64,000 nucleotides of DNA from Deltaproteobacteria bacterium HGW-Deltaproteobacteria-14 (GTDB lineage Bacteria > Myxococcota_A > UBA9042 > PHBI01). The position numbers and the translations under genes were made by a program. How positions within the stretch are numbered: position 1 is the first letter of the stretch; every line of letters starts with the position of its first letter. Of the stretch, positions 50,933 to 63,799 are shown in pieces. The notes beneath the pieces were generated by a model. That model was not told where the DNA came from, did no database searches, and saw nothing but the letters and a program-made list of their open reading frames with translations. The DNA is taken from positions 26,802-90,801 of the forward strand of contig PHBI01000013.1 of assembly GCA_002841945.1 (NCBI GenBank), in the 5' to 3' direction.

Positions 50933-52495
50933 TCAGAACGTGAACGTCGCGCCGATGCCGACGTCGCCCTGGGGCGACACGATCGGCGTGATGGCGGTCG
51001 TCTTCACCCCGCCTCCCGGGAGGACGGGACGGACCTCGGCGTCCGGGTCCTCCTGCTCGTCGAAGATGAAGAGCAGGATGCCGCTCACGAGCCCGGCGGC
51101 GCCGACGCCGAACGAGGCGTAGGCGAGGGTCCGCTCGGTCTCCGCCGACTTCTTGGCGTCCTCACGACCAGCCTGGTCCAGCGCGCAGGTCGTCGTGTTG
51201 GGGTTGCACTCGGCGTCCTTCTTGTCCGACGAGTACATCGAGTAGAAGAGCCCGCCGAGGCCACCGCCGACCACACCGACGCCGGTCAGGACCCACGCCT
51301 TGGTGTTCGCGTACCACGGCAGATAGGCCGTCTTGAACTCGGTGATCCCGTACATGATGTAGTAGGCCATCTCGCCGATGCGCCGCTTCGACACGACGTT
51401 CGGGTTGGCGTCCATCCCGGTCCCACGCAGCACCTTGTCGGACTCGGTCTGGACGAGGTAGCCCTCGAGCTTGTCCTCGCCCTTGTCCTGGCCGAGGCCG
51501 ACCACGGCGACGTAGTCCACGCCGACGAGCTCACCGAGCTTGGCGGCGAAGGGGCCGAGGTTGCGCTTGCGATCGAGCTCGTCGATGAACTCGAGGCCGT
51601 AGCTCGTGCCGCTGAAGGACAGCGCCGACTCGAACTCGAGGTCGACGTCGAACTCCTGCACCGTCCCGGTCACGATGTTGACCTTGCGCAGGTGCGACTC
51701 GCGCTCGCCCTTCTTCACCTGGACCCGCACCTCGCCCGGGAACAGCCCCTCGAAGGTCGCCGGGGTGCTCTTGTCCTGCTTGATGCCGTTGATGTAGACG
51801 TCCGCGCCCGGCGGGGTCGAGCGGACCGTGATCTGCCCGACACGCTGCTCGCTGAGGCTGCGATAGATGTCGCGATACAGCGCCACCGCGTCCGGGTGGT
51901 AGTTGTCGGTGTTGATCGAGGCGTCCTGTCCGACCTGGCGCACCAGGCTCCGCATGACCTCCTCGGCCTTGTCCTGCGCGTTGCTCTTGATGTAGATGAG
52001 CGCGAGCAGCATCTGGGTGTCGATGTAGCCCTTCTTGAGCTCCTCGGTGAGGCTCATCGAGTCGACGATACGCTGCAGCCGCTCGCGCGCCACGCGCAGC
52101 TTCTCGAGGGCCGCGGCCGCGCCGTCGCGGAAGAAGACCTCGTTGGCGTCATCGACGATCTTCTTCACCTCGTCGGCGGTCTCCTCGAGCTTGCCCGTCT
52201 CCGACTTCGGGTACTTCGCGTAGACGAGCTTCTCGGCGTCGATCCGGTTGATGACGTCGAAGCCGCCCTCCTTGACGATGCGCTGCTCGATCTTGGACGC
52301 GTACTCAGGCGTCTTCGCGGGGGGCTTGCCGCGGTAATAGATCTCGAAGACCGCCAGCGTCGGATCCTCGGCGGGGGCGCCGGCCAGCGCCGCGCCGCTC
52401 GGGAGCACGCCAGCGAGGAGGGCCGCGGCCGCCAGGGTAGCCCCCAGCTGGACGCGACGTACTCGGGATCGCAGGGACGTTCGGCTCGTGAACAT
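50933..52495 (-). CDS. PEGA-domain envelope protein
   Basis: 520 aa from ATG 52495 (AGGAG 5 nt upstream). The signal peptide ends near GAALAGAPA. A helical N-terminal half (residues 40-215) contains the segments ADEVKKIVDDANEVFF and MLLALIYIKSNAQDKAEEVM. Next comes a PEGA domain (about 218-285: VRSTPPGADVYINGIKQDKS, then PGEVRVQVKKG), a central domain, and two C-terminal transmembrane segments (WVLTGVGVVGGGLGGLFYSM and FGVGAAGLVSGILLFIF). The end (VGIGATFTF) resembles an outer-membrane beta strand. PEGA proteins are frequent in Myxococcota and thought to act at the surface. It is monocistronic with a strong promoter. Confidence 0.85.
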   Translation of the reverse strand: MFTSRTSLRSRVRRVQLGATLAAAALLAGVLPSGAALAGAPAEDPTLAVFEIYYRGKPPAKTPEYASKIEQRIVKEGGFDVINRIDAEKLVYAKYPKSETGKLEETADEVKKIVDDANEVFFRDGAAAALEKLRVARERLQRIVDSMSLTEELKKGYIDTQMLLALIYIKSNAQDKAEEVMRSLVRQVGQDASINTDNYHPDAVALYRDIYRSLSEQRVGQITVRSTPPGADVYINGIKQDKSTPATFEGLFPGEVRVQVKKGERESHLRKVNIVTGTVQEFDVDLEFESALSFSGTSYGLEFIDELDRKRNLGPFAAKLGELVGVDYVAVVGLGQDKGEDKLEGYLVQTESDKVLRGTGMDANPNVVSKRRIGEMAYYIMYGITEFKTAYLPWYANTKAWVLTGVGVVGGGLGGLFYSMYSSDKKDAECNPNTTTCALDQAGREDAKKSAETERTLAYASFGVGAAGLVSGILLFIFDEQEDPDAEVRPVLPGGGVKTTAITPIVSPQGDVGIGATFTF

Positions 52496-52936
52496 GAACA
52501 CTCCTGAGTTCGCTCGCGCAGCGGAGCTATTCGAGCGATGCGCCTGACCGCAGGGATGCGTGGACGCTCGAACGGCGTCGACTAGCGGCCATGTTAGCTG
52601 GGGACCGGGGCATGTCAACCGGCCCCGAGAACGCGCGCCGCGCGCCCGGTGCGTCGCACCACGCGGCCCGGGACGTCGCGCTGCGTTGCAGCAACGCCGA
52701 AGCCGCATCTCGAACTCAAAAGGGGAACTCGGATGGTGCGAAGCAACTGTCCCGCCGGTGTCCCGACCGCGGGACGCCGGCCGCGCGAGCGCGCGCCGGC
52801 TCGGGCCAGCGTGACCGCGCCCGCTGCGGGGTGACGGAAGGTGCGGCGGAGTTGGCACGAAGGTTGGAAGCGTCACCCGTCACCGCCCGCCGGCGCGACC
52901 CCGCCCGGCGTCGACCAACGGAGCCCGAGCTACACC
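52496..52936. other. Divergent intergenic region
   Basis: 441 bp upstream of both the PEGA-domain gene and the LTD-like gene. It contains the PEGA promoter (52591-52618). I see no promoter for the plus-strand gene and no other element. Confidence 0.5.
52591..52618 (-). promoter_or_regulatory. Promoter of the PEGA-domain gene
   Basis: TTGACA (52618-52613), 16-nt spacer, TAACAT (52596-52591), read on the minus strand: the closest match to a consensus sigma70 promoter in the window. Start near 52584, leaving a leader of about 90 nt. Confidence 0.7.
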
Positions 52937-53542
52937 ATGCCCTTCGTCTCCTTCGTCTCCCGGGTCGCGGCCGCCATCGCGGTCGCCGCCGTCCCCGTGG
53001 CGCTCCTCTGGCCGGGCGCGCGCGTCGCCCGGGAGCCACCGTTCGACCCGGTCGCCGTCCCACGCATCGCGCGCGCCAGCGACCTCGAGCGCACCGAGGT
53101 GCTGCTCCCGCGGGGCCCGGCGGCTGCGTGCGGCGCGGACGTCGCCATCCGGGACGCGCTGGTGGATCCCGACGCCGTCCCGGACCGCGACGGCGAGGAG
53201 GTCACCCTCGTCAACCGCGGGGCCGCGCCGATCGAGCTCACGGCGTGGCGGCTGAGCTGCGGACGCCGGCGCCTGGACCTGCCCGCCTGGCCCCTCGGCC
53301 CGGGCGAAGCGATCACCCTCGGCGGTGACGGCCCCCTCACCCTCCGCCCGCTGCGCCTCGCCAACGCGGGCGGCGAGCTCGTGCTCACGGATCCCTGCGG
53401 CGTCGTGCGCGCGCGCCTCACCTGGGGTGGCGCGTGCCCCAGGCCGCCGCCGGGCTGGCGCGTCGAGGCCCCGGGCCACAAAGGAATCGGCCCCGCACGG
53501 TCATTGACCGGCGGGGCCGATGGTGGCTGTGGACAGACTTGA
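52937..53542 (+). CDS. Exported lamin-tail-domain-like protein
   Basis: 201 aa from ATG 52937 (upstream ATG 52841 is less likely; no good Shine-Dalgarno for either). N-terminal hydrophobic segment at residues 8-27, then an LTD-type beta-sandwich (about 75-175): DGEEVTLVNRGAAPIELTAW, LPAWPLGPGEAITLGG, LRLANAGGELVLTD. LTD domains occur in secreted bacterial proteins. The last 20 codons run through the hairpin at 53487-53520 and 22 nt into the antisense tRNA, which is unusual. Function unknown. Confidence 0.65.
   Translation: MPFVSFVSRVAAAIAVAAVPVALLWPGARVAREPPFDPVAVPRIARASDLERTEVLLPRGPAAACGADVAIRDALVDPDAVPDRDGEEVTLVNRGAAPIELTAWRLSCGRRRLDLPAWPLGPGEAITLGGDGPLTLRPLRLANAGGELVLTDPCGVVRARLTWGGACPRPPPGWRVEAPGHKGIGPARSLTGGADGGCGQT
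53487..53520 (-). terminator. Terminator hairpin directly abutting the tRNA CCA end
   Basis: Stem TCGGCCCCGC-(a)-CGGTC pairing with GACCG-GCGGGGCCGA across a 3-nt loop, 15 bp with one bulge. On the minus strand it begins right after the encoded CCA and is followed by ATTCCTTTG. It may also terminate the convergent plus-strand gene, inside whose coding region it lies. Confidence 0.75.
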
Positions 53543-53597
53543 ACTGTCGACCTAACGATTATGAGTCGTTCGCTCTGACCAGCTGAGCTACACAGCC
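53521..53597 (-). tRNA. tRNA with CAU anticodon (elongator Met or Ile2)
   Basis: 77 nt with the CCA end encoded. Acceptor GGCTGTG/CACAGCC, D-arm GCTC...GAGC, anticodon arm AACGA-CTCATAA-TCGTT, variable AGGTC, T-arm GACAG-TTCAAGT-CTGTC: all stems pair perfectly. The CAU anticodon fits elongator Met or an Ile2 tRNA whose C34 is changed to lysidine by TilS. The anticodon arm core CGACTCATAATCG matches E. coli tRNA-Ile2 as I remember it, so Ile2 is a real possibility. Confidence 0.95.
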
Positions 53598-53609
53598 GAA
53601 CGGTGCAGC

Positions 53610-53638
53610 GAAGTAGCAACGAACGCCGACGCGGTCAA
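53610..53638 (-). promoter_or_regulatory. tRNA promoter
   Basis: TTGACC (53638-53633), 17-nt spacer, TACTTC (53615-53610). Predicted start near 53603, about 6 nt before the mature 5' end, so the primary transcript needs little 5' trimming. Confidence 0.6.
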
Positions 53639-53733
53639 GCTGGAATGCGCTCGGCCACGACGCGCGAGCGCGCCGCGCGCGCCCCGGGAGCGAGGTGGCC
53701 CCACCCGACGTGGTCGCGCGCCGCCGGCGCCCT

Positions 53734-54306
53734 TCAGGCGTCGTCCCAGCGGGACTCGAGCCGCGCTTTGATGGCGTCGGTCTCGATGCGCCGGCGCTGC
53801 TCCGCCAGCTCCTGGACCTCGTGGATGATGCGCCAGTAGTGCTCGGCCAGGCCGGGCATGTAGAGGCCCTTCACGAAGTACGACGGGATCTTGTAGTGGA
53901 CCGGCTCGGGATCGGCGAGGCCGAAGCCCTGGAGCAGGTCCTGCAGCGCGGCCTCGATCCGGCTGACCTGGGCCCAGACCGGCTCGGCGGCCCGGATGTC
54001 GCGGACGTTCTCGGGGACCTTCTGGACCTTGTTCCAGAGGGACTCGTCGGCCAGCGCCTCCGAGATCGACCGCGCGATCGCCAGCCCGTCCTGGACCGCC
54101 CGGCGCTTGAGATCCTTGACCCGCTCGGCGCTCAGCGCGTCCGACACGGCCGGCTTGCCGAGGAACGCCCGCTTGGTCTCGCGGGCGAAGAACTGGGCGA
54201 GGTCCTCCTCGAGGACCGCGCGGATGTCCACGATGACCTGCTTGAAGCGGTTGTTCCGCATCTCGATCTGGGCCTCGAGCTCCTCGACGGTCTGCGCCTC
54301 GCTCAT
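53734..54306 (-). CDS. Cytoplasmic helical protein, function unknown
   Basis: 190 aa from ATG 54306 (AGGAGGAGAGC upstream). No signal peptide. It is mostly alpha-helical and charged: a coiled-coil start (EELEAQIEMRNNRFKQVIVD), a middle with DLKRRAVQDGLAIARSISEA, a more ordered stretch VHYKIPSYFVKGLYMPGLAE, and a C-terminal coiled coil. I do not recognise the family. It has the look of a conserved lineage-specific protein. It stands between the tRNA and the poly-Asp protein; a strong hairpin separates it from the latter. Confidence 0.78.
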   Translation of the reverse strand: MSEAQTVEELEAQIEMRNNRFKQVIVDIRAVLEEDLAQFFARETKRAFLGKPAVSDALSAERVKDLKRRAVQDGLAIARSISEALADESLWNKVQKVPENVRDIRAAEPVWAQVSRIEAALQDLLQGFGLADPEPVHYKIPSYFVKGLYMPGLAEHYWRIIHEVQELAEQRRRIETDAIKARLESRWDDA

Positions 54307-54556
54307 GCTCTCCTCCTGTCGCGACGGGCGCTCGTCATAACGCGGACCACGGCGCGAGGGCAAGGCCACCGCGGCTCGCGCGTGGTGGACTGGCACGCGG
54401 CGCCGTCAAGACCGCCGCGTGCGCTCGCGCGATCGGTGTCGGGTGGCGCGCGAGCGATCGGCGGAGGGCGGCTGTGGTCGGGATCCGAAACCATGCCCGG
54501 TCACCGCGCGGAGGGCTCGTTCGCGGCGCCTCGGACCGACCGGCGAGGCGACGAAG

Positions 54557-54585
54557 GACGGGCGGCGCTCGGATCGCCGCCCGTC
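54557..54585 (-). terminator. Hairpin after the poly-Asp-tail gene
   Basis: Perfect 11-bp stem GACGGGCGGCG / CGCCGCCCGTC with a 7-nt loop, 8 nt beyond the stop codon at 54593. No T-tract. Confidence 0.6.
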
Positions 54586-54592
54586 CCGCGGA

Positions 54593-55474
<882 letters not shown>

Positions 55475-55506
55475 GCTCTCCCTTCCGAACCTGGGGTGAA
55501 CCAAAC

Positions 55507-55531
55507 CCGCGCGGGAGGTCAGCCCGCGCGG
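55507..55531 (-). terminator. Hairpin between the kelch-like gene and the poly-Asp-tail gene
   Basis: Perfect 9-bp stem CCGCGCGGG / CCCGCGCGG with a 7-nt loop, followed on the minus strand by GTTTGGTT. It lies 58 nt after the kelch-like stop and 33 nt before the next start, so it may be a weak terminator or a leader hairpin. Confidence 0.45.
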
Positions 55532-55589
55532 CGCGGCACAGTGCCACGCGCCCCGGAGCGACGCAAGGATTGTTCCGCGGCGCCCTGCC

Positions 55590-57290
55590 TCAGGGGGTCG
55601 CGAGCGGGAACTCCCCGCAGAGGTCGCGGTCGAAGCCGTCGTAGCGCACGAGCGAGGCGTCGGTCGCGAGGGTCGTCTGCGTGATGGTCTCGATCCCGCC
55701 GGTGAAGAGCCGCGATCCGTCCCCGAGCACGACGGCCCGGGCGCCGAGCGGCCCGACGTTGAGATCGAGGCGCGGCGTCACCTCGGTCACCGTCTGCGTC
55801 GCGCTGCCGAGACCGTCGACCGTGACGCGGACGATGTCGGACGGGATGCAGTCGTTGCCCGCGCCGCAGATGGGGTTCGACTGGAAGGCCGTGAAGCCGC
55901 CGAACCAGGCGAGGCTCCCGTCCGAGAGCTTGGAGAGGCTGCCCGCGGCGCGGGTGAACGAGCCGGCGAGCCCGCCGAGGGTGACCGGCGTGACGTTGAC
56001 CGAGCCGGTGCCGACGTCGACCGTCAGCACGTCGAGGCGGGCCGCGGCGACGTCGCGCGGGAAGGTCGGGCCGGCGTTGATCACGTTGCCGCCGGCGATG
56101 ACGACCTGGTAGCGGCCGCTCAGGTCCTTGCCGACCACGGCGCCCGAGGCGAAGATCGGGACGCTGGTCGCGCCGGTGACGCTGAGGTCGGTGAACGCCG
56201 TGGCGCTGAGGGCGCCTCCCGCGTCGATGAGCACGCCGTTGTTGGCCGGGTCGCCGTCCACGTTGCCGCCCCAGACGAGCACCAGCGTGTCGGTCAGCGC
56301 GACGACGGTGGCCCCAAAGCGCGGCGCCGACAGGGTGGCGCTCGAAGCCCCGGCGGCAGCGAAGCGCGTGACGTTCGCCGAGAACCGCTCGCCGTTGCCG
56401 ACGCCGCCGTCCTCGACCCCCCCGATGGCGAGGGCCACGTCCCCGAGGGTCACGCCGACCGGGAGCGCGGGCAGCGTCGCGACCTCCTCGACCGTCGAGA
56501 CGCCGGTCGATGGATCGTAGATCTCGGAGGCCGAGCTCGGCGTGTCGACGGCGCTCGCGTAGATGGCTGGCTTCGCGGTGCCCCCCTGGGCGATCTTCAG
56601 CTTGGTAGCGCCGCCGAAGACGCGGACGCGCCCGTCGCTGAGGAGCTGGGCGTAGGCCATCCCGCGCTTCGCCTTCAGCCCGCCGCCGGCGGAGAACTCG
56701 CTCGCCACGCGGTCGTAGCGGTCTACGCCGAGCGACGCCTCGGCGCCGGTCGAGACCGAGTAGACATTGAAACCGCCGATCACGTAGGCGTAATCGGCGT
56801 CCGCGGCGAGGGCGGCGAAGGCGCGCGGCTCGCTGAGCCGAGCGGCGCGGTCGGCGCTGACGGCGGTGCCGGTACACGCAACCTCGTCGGTCGGCGTGAG
56901 GAAGACCGAGGGGAAGCTCTTGAGGTTCTCGAAGATGTCGACCCCGTGCGTCTCTCCGGCCCAGACCGTGCTGGCGCCCGAGCACGCGACGACGCGCAGG
57001 GTCATCCCCTCGCCGGGGGGCACCGCGGTGATGACGACCTCGCCGGCGGCGGTCTCGCTGTCCTTGGCCGCGGTGGCGACGAACGGCTCCGCGAGCGTGC
57101 CCCCGCTGAGCTCGAGCACCACCCGATCGCTCCCGCTCGGGAACTGGCGGTCCCGGTTCTCGTTGCTGGCGCAGTCACCGATGGCCGCGGTCGTGAGGGT
57201 GAGCCCCCCCGAGCTCGCGTCCGAGGGCTCCTGGGCGCAGGCGCCGAGGGTGAGGGCAACCGAGAGCGCGATGGCGGCGGGTCGTTTCAT
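55590..57290 (-). CDS. Kelch-like beta-propeller lipoprotein
   Basis: 566 aa from ATG 57290. A lipoprotein signal ends T-L-G-A-C at residue 18. After an N-terminal beta domain (residues 20-130), kelch-type blades are visible: YAYVIGGFNVYS, GRVRVFGGATKL, GDVALAIGGVEDGG, DTLVLVWGGNVDGD, YQVVIAGGNVINAG, SLAWFGGFTA and SRLFTGGIETI, about seven in number, which would close one propeller. It is probably an outer-membrane-anchored surface or periplasmic binding protein. No Shine-Dalgarno is seen; the promoter ends 7 nt from the ATG. Confidence 0.85.
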   Translation of the reverse strand: MKRPAAIALSVALTLGACAQEPSDASSGGLTLTTAAIGDCASNENRDRQFPSGSDRVVLELSGGTLAEPFVATAAKDSETAAGEVVITAVPPGEGMTLRVVACSGASTVWAGETHGVDIFENLKSFPSVFLTPTDEVACTGTAVSADRAARLSEPRAFAALAADADYAYVIGGFNVYSVSTGAEASLGVDRYDRVASEFSAGGGLKAKRGMAYAQLLSDGRVRVFGGATKLKIAQGGTAKPAIYASAVDTPSSASEIYDPSTGVSTVEEVATLPALPVGVTLGDVALAIGGVEDGGVGNGERFSANVTRFAAAGASSATLSAPRFGATVVALTDTLVLVWGGNVDGDPANNGVLIDAGGALSATAFTDLSVTGATSVPIFASGAVVGKDLSGRYQVVIAGGNVINAGPTFPRDVAAARLDVLTVDVGTGSVNVTPVTLGGLAGSFTRAAGSLSKLSDGSLAWFGGFTAFQSNPICGAGNDCIPSDIVRVTVDGLGSATQTVTEVTPRLDLNVGPLGARAVVLGDGSRLFTGGIETITQTTLATDASLVRYDGFDRDLCGEFPLATP

Positions 57291-57297
57291 GGCCGGA

Positions 57298-57326
57298 ATC
57301 CTGCCGCTCGGCCGCGGGGCGGTCAA
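57298..57326 (-). promoter_or_regulatory. Candidate leaderless promoter of the kelch-like lipoprotein
   Basis: TTGACC (57326-57321), 17-nt spacer, CAGGAT (57303-57298), 7 nt before the start codon at 57290. Confidence 0.5.
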
Positions 57327-57389
57327 GGGGATGCCAACGGCAGGGCACGGCTGGCGAGGGGACTGGCGCCGGGCACGGGGCCTTGTGCT

Positions 57390-60028
<2,639 letters not shown>

Positions 60029-60032
<4 letters not shown>

Positions 60033-62662
60033 TCCCGCGATCCCGAACCCCGCTGGCGCGCATCTCCGCGCGCTCCGCCCCGCAGAACAGGCCCCCCGCC
60101 ACGAGCTTCGTCGACGCCTGGCGCGAGCCGGTCCTCGAGATGCTCGCCGACGACCCCCGCGTCTCGGGGCAGGCGCTCTGCGACGTGACCACCTACGCCG
60201 TCGACAGCATCGTCATCGACGCCTGCGAGCGCGCGCTGCGCGACGCCCTGCCGAGCGACGGCCACCCGGGCCCGCCGCGGCTGCCCGAGCGCTGGGCCGT
60301 CACGGCGCTCGGCGGCTACGGCCGCAACCAGATGTGCCTGCGCTCCGACGTCGACGTCCAGCTCGTCATCCCCGACGACGCGTCGGACCCGGCGCCGTTC
60401 ATGCGGGCGCTGCTCGACCACCTGACCGCGGCCCGGCTCAAGGTCGGCCACGGGGTGCGCACGGTCACCGAGAGCCTCATGCTCGCCCGGGAGGAGCCGA
60501 CCTTCGCGACCGCCGCGCTGACGAGCCGCCACGTCCTCGGAGACCCCACCATCACCGAGGCGGTGCGCGGGCCGGTGTACCGCTACCTCTCGGGTGAGGG
60601 GCTCGCCGCCCTCGTCGACGCCCTGCGCGCCGACCGCAGCCGCCGCGCGGCGCGGCTCGGCGACACCGTCTTCGTGCTCGAGCCGGATCTCAAGAACGGC
60701 ATCGGCGGGCTGCGCGACGCCCAGCTCAACGGCTGGCTCGCGCTCGTCACCGGGCGCCCCTACGACCGGCGCGTGATGTTCGCCGAGGACTTCCTGCTCA
60801 AGGTCAGGATGGCGCTCCACGCGGTCGCGACCTTCAAGTGCGACCGCCTCGCCTTCGAGTACCAGGACGCGGTCGCCGAGATCCTGCGCCTGCAGCCCGT
60901 CGCCGGTCAGGCGCCGGCGATCGAGCTCATGCGCCAGGTCCACCGGGCCGCCCGGGTCATCGCCGGGCGGGCGCGGCGCCAGCTCGAGTACGCCGCCGAC
61001 CGCCTCGACGGCCCGAGCCGGCTGCCGGTCCAGGGGCTGCCGGCGTTCGTCCACATCCGCGGCCGCCTCGCGCGTGCCGACGGCGCCCCGCCGCGCACGA
61101 CGGACGACATCATCGACACCATGACGACCGTGGCGGCCACCGGGATGCCCCTCGAGGCGAGCCTCGAGGACGGCTTCGAGGCGCTCGCGACGCACCTCGG
61201 CGACGCTGCGTCGCAATATGACGAGCTCAACGCGCTACTACTGAAATTACTGGTTGATTCAGAGCCGGGAGCCAGCGCGGCGATCCATATGTTGCATCGC
61301 ACAGGGCTCCTGACGGCGATCGTGCCGGAGTTCGACGCCGTCGTCGGCCGCATCCAGCGGGACCTCTACCACGTGTACACGGTCGACGAGCACAGCCTGC
61401 GCGCGGTCGACAAGCTGAAGGCGCTAGCCCGCGGCGAGCACGCGAGCGAGCACCCGCTGGCGCTGAGCTGCCTCGCGGAGCTGCCGTCGCTGCGGGCGCT
61501 CGCGGTGTCGGTGCTGCTGCACGACATCGGCAAGGGCTACGGGCCCGGACACCACGACCGCGGCGCCGAGCTGGTCGTGACCATCGGGCCGCGGCTGGGG
61601 TTGACGCCCGACGAGGTGGAGACCGCGCGCGTCCTCGTCCGTCACCAGGCGGACATGGCGATGATCTGCATGCGGCGCGACCTCGGCGACCCGCGCCCGA
61701 TCCGCGCCCTGGCGCGCGCGGTCGGGGACGTGACGACCCTGAACGCGCTCTACCTGCTGACCGTCGCCGACTGGTCGTCGGTCGGCCCGGACACGCTCAA
61801 CAGCTGGCACCGGACGCTGCTCCGGAGCCTCTACGAGCGCACCCGCGAGCTGCTCGAACAGCCGAGCCTCTTCACCGATCCCCTGGGCATCTTCGACGAG
61901 CGGCGCCGCGAGCTGATGCGCGCGGAGCTCGGCGCCGTCCCCGAGGCCCCGGGCAACGACTCGGACCCGATCGACGACTTCTTGAGCGCGCTCCCGACGC
62001 GCTACTTCAACACCGTGCCGACGGCCCGGGTGCGCGACCACTACCACCTGTGGCAGCGCTTCCGGGTCGACGGCGCGCCGGTCGTCGACGTCCAGCACCC
62101 CGACGACGGGGCCCTCGCGGAGGTCGCGGTGGTGTGCCCGGATCGCGCGGGGCTGCTGGCGCTCCTGACCGGCGGGCTCGGGACGGCCCGGCTCGGGGTC
62201 GTGGCCGCCGAGATCTACTCCCTCGACGGCGGCGGCGTCCTCGACATCTTCCGGATCGACGACCCGCACGGCCGCCTCGCCGAGCCGCGCGCCGCCGAGA
62301 GCGTGCGGGCCGCGCTGGTTCGGGCCGCGACCGCCTCCGAGCCGAGCCACACCCCGCACGCCTCGCCGCTCCCGACCGCCGCCGGGGCGCTGCCGCCGCT
62401 CCCGACCCAGGTGAGCTACAGCAACGAGGCCGCCACCGAGCACACCGTGTTCGACGTCATCACCACCGATCGCGGCGGGCTGCTCTTCGACCTCGCGATG
62501 TACTTCCGCGACAACGGCCTCTCGGTCGAGCTGGCCTTCGTGACCACCGAAGGCCGCAAGGCCCACGACAGCTTCTACGTCGTCGACGACGCCCGGGCCA
62601 AGCTCAGCCCGGAGCGGGCCGACGCCCTGGCCACGGAGCTCGCGACGACCCTCGCGATCTGA
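60029..62662 (+). CDS. glnD: [Protein-PII] uridylyltransferase / uridylyl-removing enzyme
   Basis: 877 aa, near the usual length. ATG 60029 is preceded by AGGAG and overlaps the mutS stop. Nucleotidyltransferase motif GGYGRNQMCLRSDVDVQLVI (about residue 94), GlnD linker (NGIGGLRDAQL), HD domain with HDIGKGYGPGHHDRG (about 497), and two ACT domains (CPDRAGLLALLTGGL at about 701; TTDRGGLLFDLAMYF at about 811). It modifies and demodifies PII according to glutamine level and so controls nitrogen assimilation. A segment at about 61210-61300 has markedly AT-richer codons than its surroundings. Confidence 0.97.
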
Positions 62663-62764
62663 CACACCTGGTCGGCGTGAGCGGGGGGTACGGGCGCCTT
62701 CCAAGCTCTCGTCGGGCCGCCCAGTGGGTTGGATCCGCCGGCCAGGATACACGTCCCCCGCGTC

Positions 62765-62810
62765 GGCCGGGGCGCGCCGCAGGCGCGTTGGGGGAGCGCG
62801 AGCGGCGTCG
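62765..62810. repeat. Dispersed GC-rich repeat, copy C (short)
   Basis: In the gap between convergent glnD and xerD. It shares GGGGCGCGCCGCAGGCGCG and TTGGGGGAGCG with copies A and B but lacks the right half. Confidence 0.6.
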
Positions 62811-62881
62811 CGCCGAGGCGCCCCGTCGCGAGCAGCGCCCTGGCCACGGAGCTCGCGACGCCCCTCGAGCTCCGACGCGCC

Positions 62882-63799
62882 TCAGTCCTCTTCTCGGGCG
62901 AGGGGGTGGCCGGCGTCGTAGGCCGCGCGCAGGCTCCGGCGGGTCACGTGGGTGTAGATCTGGGTCGTGGCGATGTCGGCGTGGCCGAGCATCGCCTGAA
63001 CGCTGCGCAGATCGGCGCCATGGTCGAGCAGGTGGGTCGCGAAGCTGTGGCGCAGCTTGTGCGGTGAGACGTGCGGGTCGACGCCGACCTTGGCCGCATA
63101 CCGCTTGAGGTTCTTCCACATCGCCTGGCGCGTCATGCCGCGGCCGCGGGCGGTGACGAAGAGCGCGCTCGGCACCCGCCGCAGGCCGCGCCGCGTCGCC
63201 CGGTCGATGAGCTCGCCGCGCGGGCCGGAAAGCCAAGCGCGCAGCGCCGCGAGGGCCTCTTCCCCGACCGGGACGAGGCGGGTCTTCTGGCCCTTGCCCC
63301 GCGCCCGGACGACGCCGCCGTCGAGGGAGACGTCGCCGACGTCGAGGGTCACGAGCTCGCTCACGCGCAGCCCGGCGCCGTAGAGCAGCTCGAGCATGGC
63401 GCGGTCGCGCACGGCGCGCGGGTCGTCGCCCTCGGGGGCGGTCGCGAGGTCGGCCGCCCCCTCCTCGCTCAGCACCACCGGGAGCGGCCGTGACGGGCGC
63501 GGCGAGGGGACCATCGCGGTCGGGTCGTCGGCGCGGAAGCGCTCGCGGATCAGGAACTTACAGAACGTCTTGAGCGCCGACAGCGCCCGCGCCGCCGAGC
63601 GCGCGCTCAGCCCCACCTCGTCGCGGAGCCACGCGACCCACGCCTCGACCCGCGGCCGCGCGAAGCCGTCGACCGAGGCCCCGTCCCCGAGGAACTCCGC
63701 GAAGCGCCGCAGGTCGCGGGCGTAGGCCTCGACGGTGTGCGGCGAGTGCCCGCGCTCGAGGGCGAGGTAGGTCAGAAAGGCGTCGAGGGCGGCGTCCAT
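62882..63799 (-). CDS. xerD: Tyrosine recombinase XerD-type
   Basis: 305 aa from ATG 63799; the open frame extends upstream to 63991 but homology begins at [19 protein letters not shown]. It has an N-terminal SAM-like core-binding domain and a C-terminal catalytic domain with Arg ([10 protein letters not shown], about residue 140), Lys ([11 protein letters not shown]), HxxR ([12 protein letters not shown], about 244), and His/Tyr ([16 protein letters not shown], Tyr at about 281). The C-terminal H-P-L-A resembles XerD. Xer enzymes resolve chromosome dimers at dif; no dif site was recognised nearby. Confidence 0.92.
   Translation of the reverse strand: MDAALDAFLTYLALERGHSPHTVEAYARDLRRFAEFLGDGASVDGFARPRVEAWVAWLRDEVGLSARSAARALSALKTFCKFLIRERFRADDPTAMVPSPRPSRPLPVVLSEEGAADLATAPEGDDPRAVRDRAMLELLYGAGLRVSELVTLDVGDVSLDGGVVRARGKGQKTRLVPVGEEALAALRAWLSGPRGELIDRATRRGLRRVPSALFVTARGRGMTRQAMWKNLKRYAAKVGVDPHVSPHKLRHSFATHLLDHGADLRSVQAMLGHADIATTQIYTHVTRRSLRAAYDAGHPLAREED

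Noticed and set aside
4906..53520. Shared GGCCCCGC stems in the terminators at 4906-4937 and 53487-53520 as a repeat family
   Set aside because: Only the 8-10-bp GC stem is shared, which is common for GC-rich terminators; loops and flanks differ.
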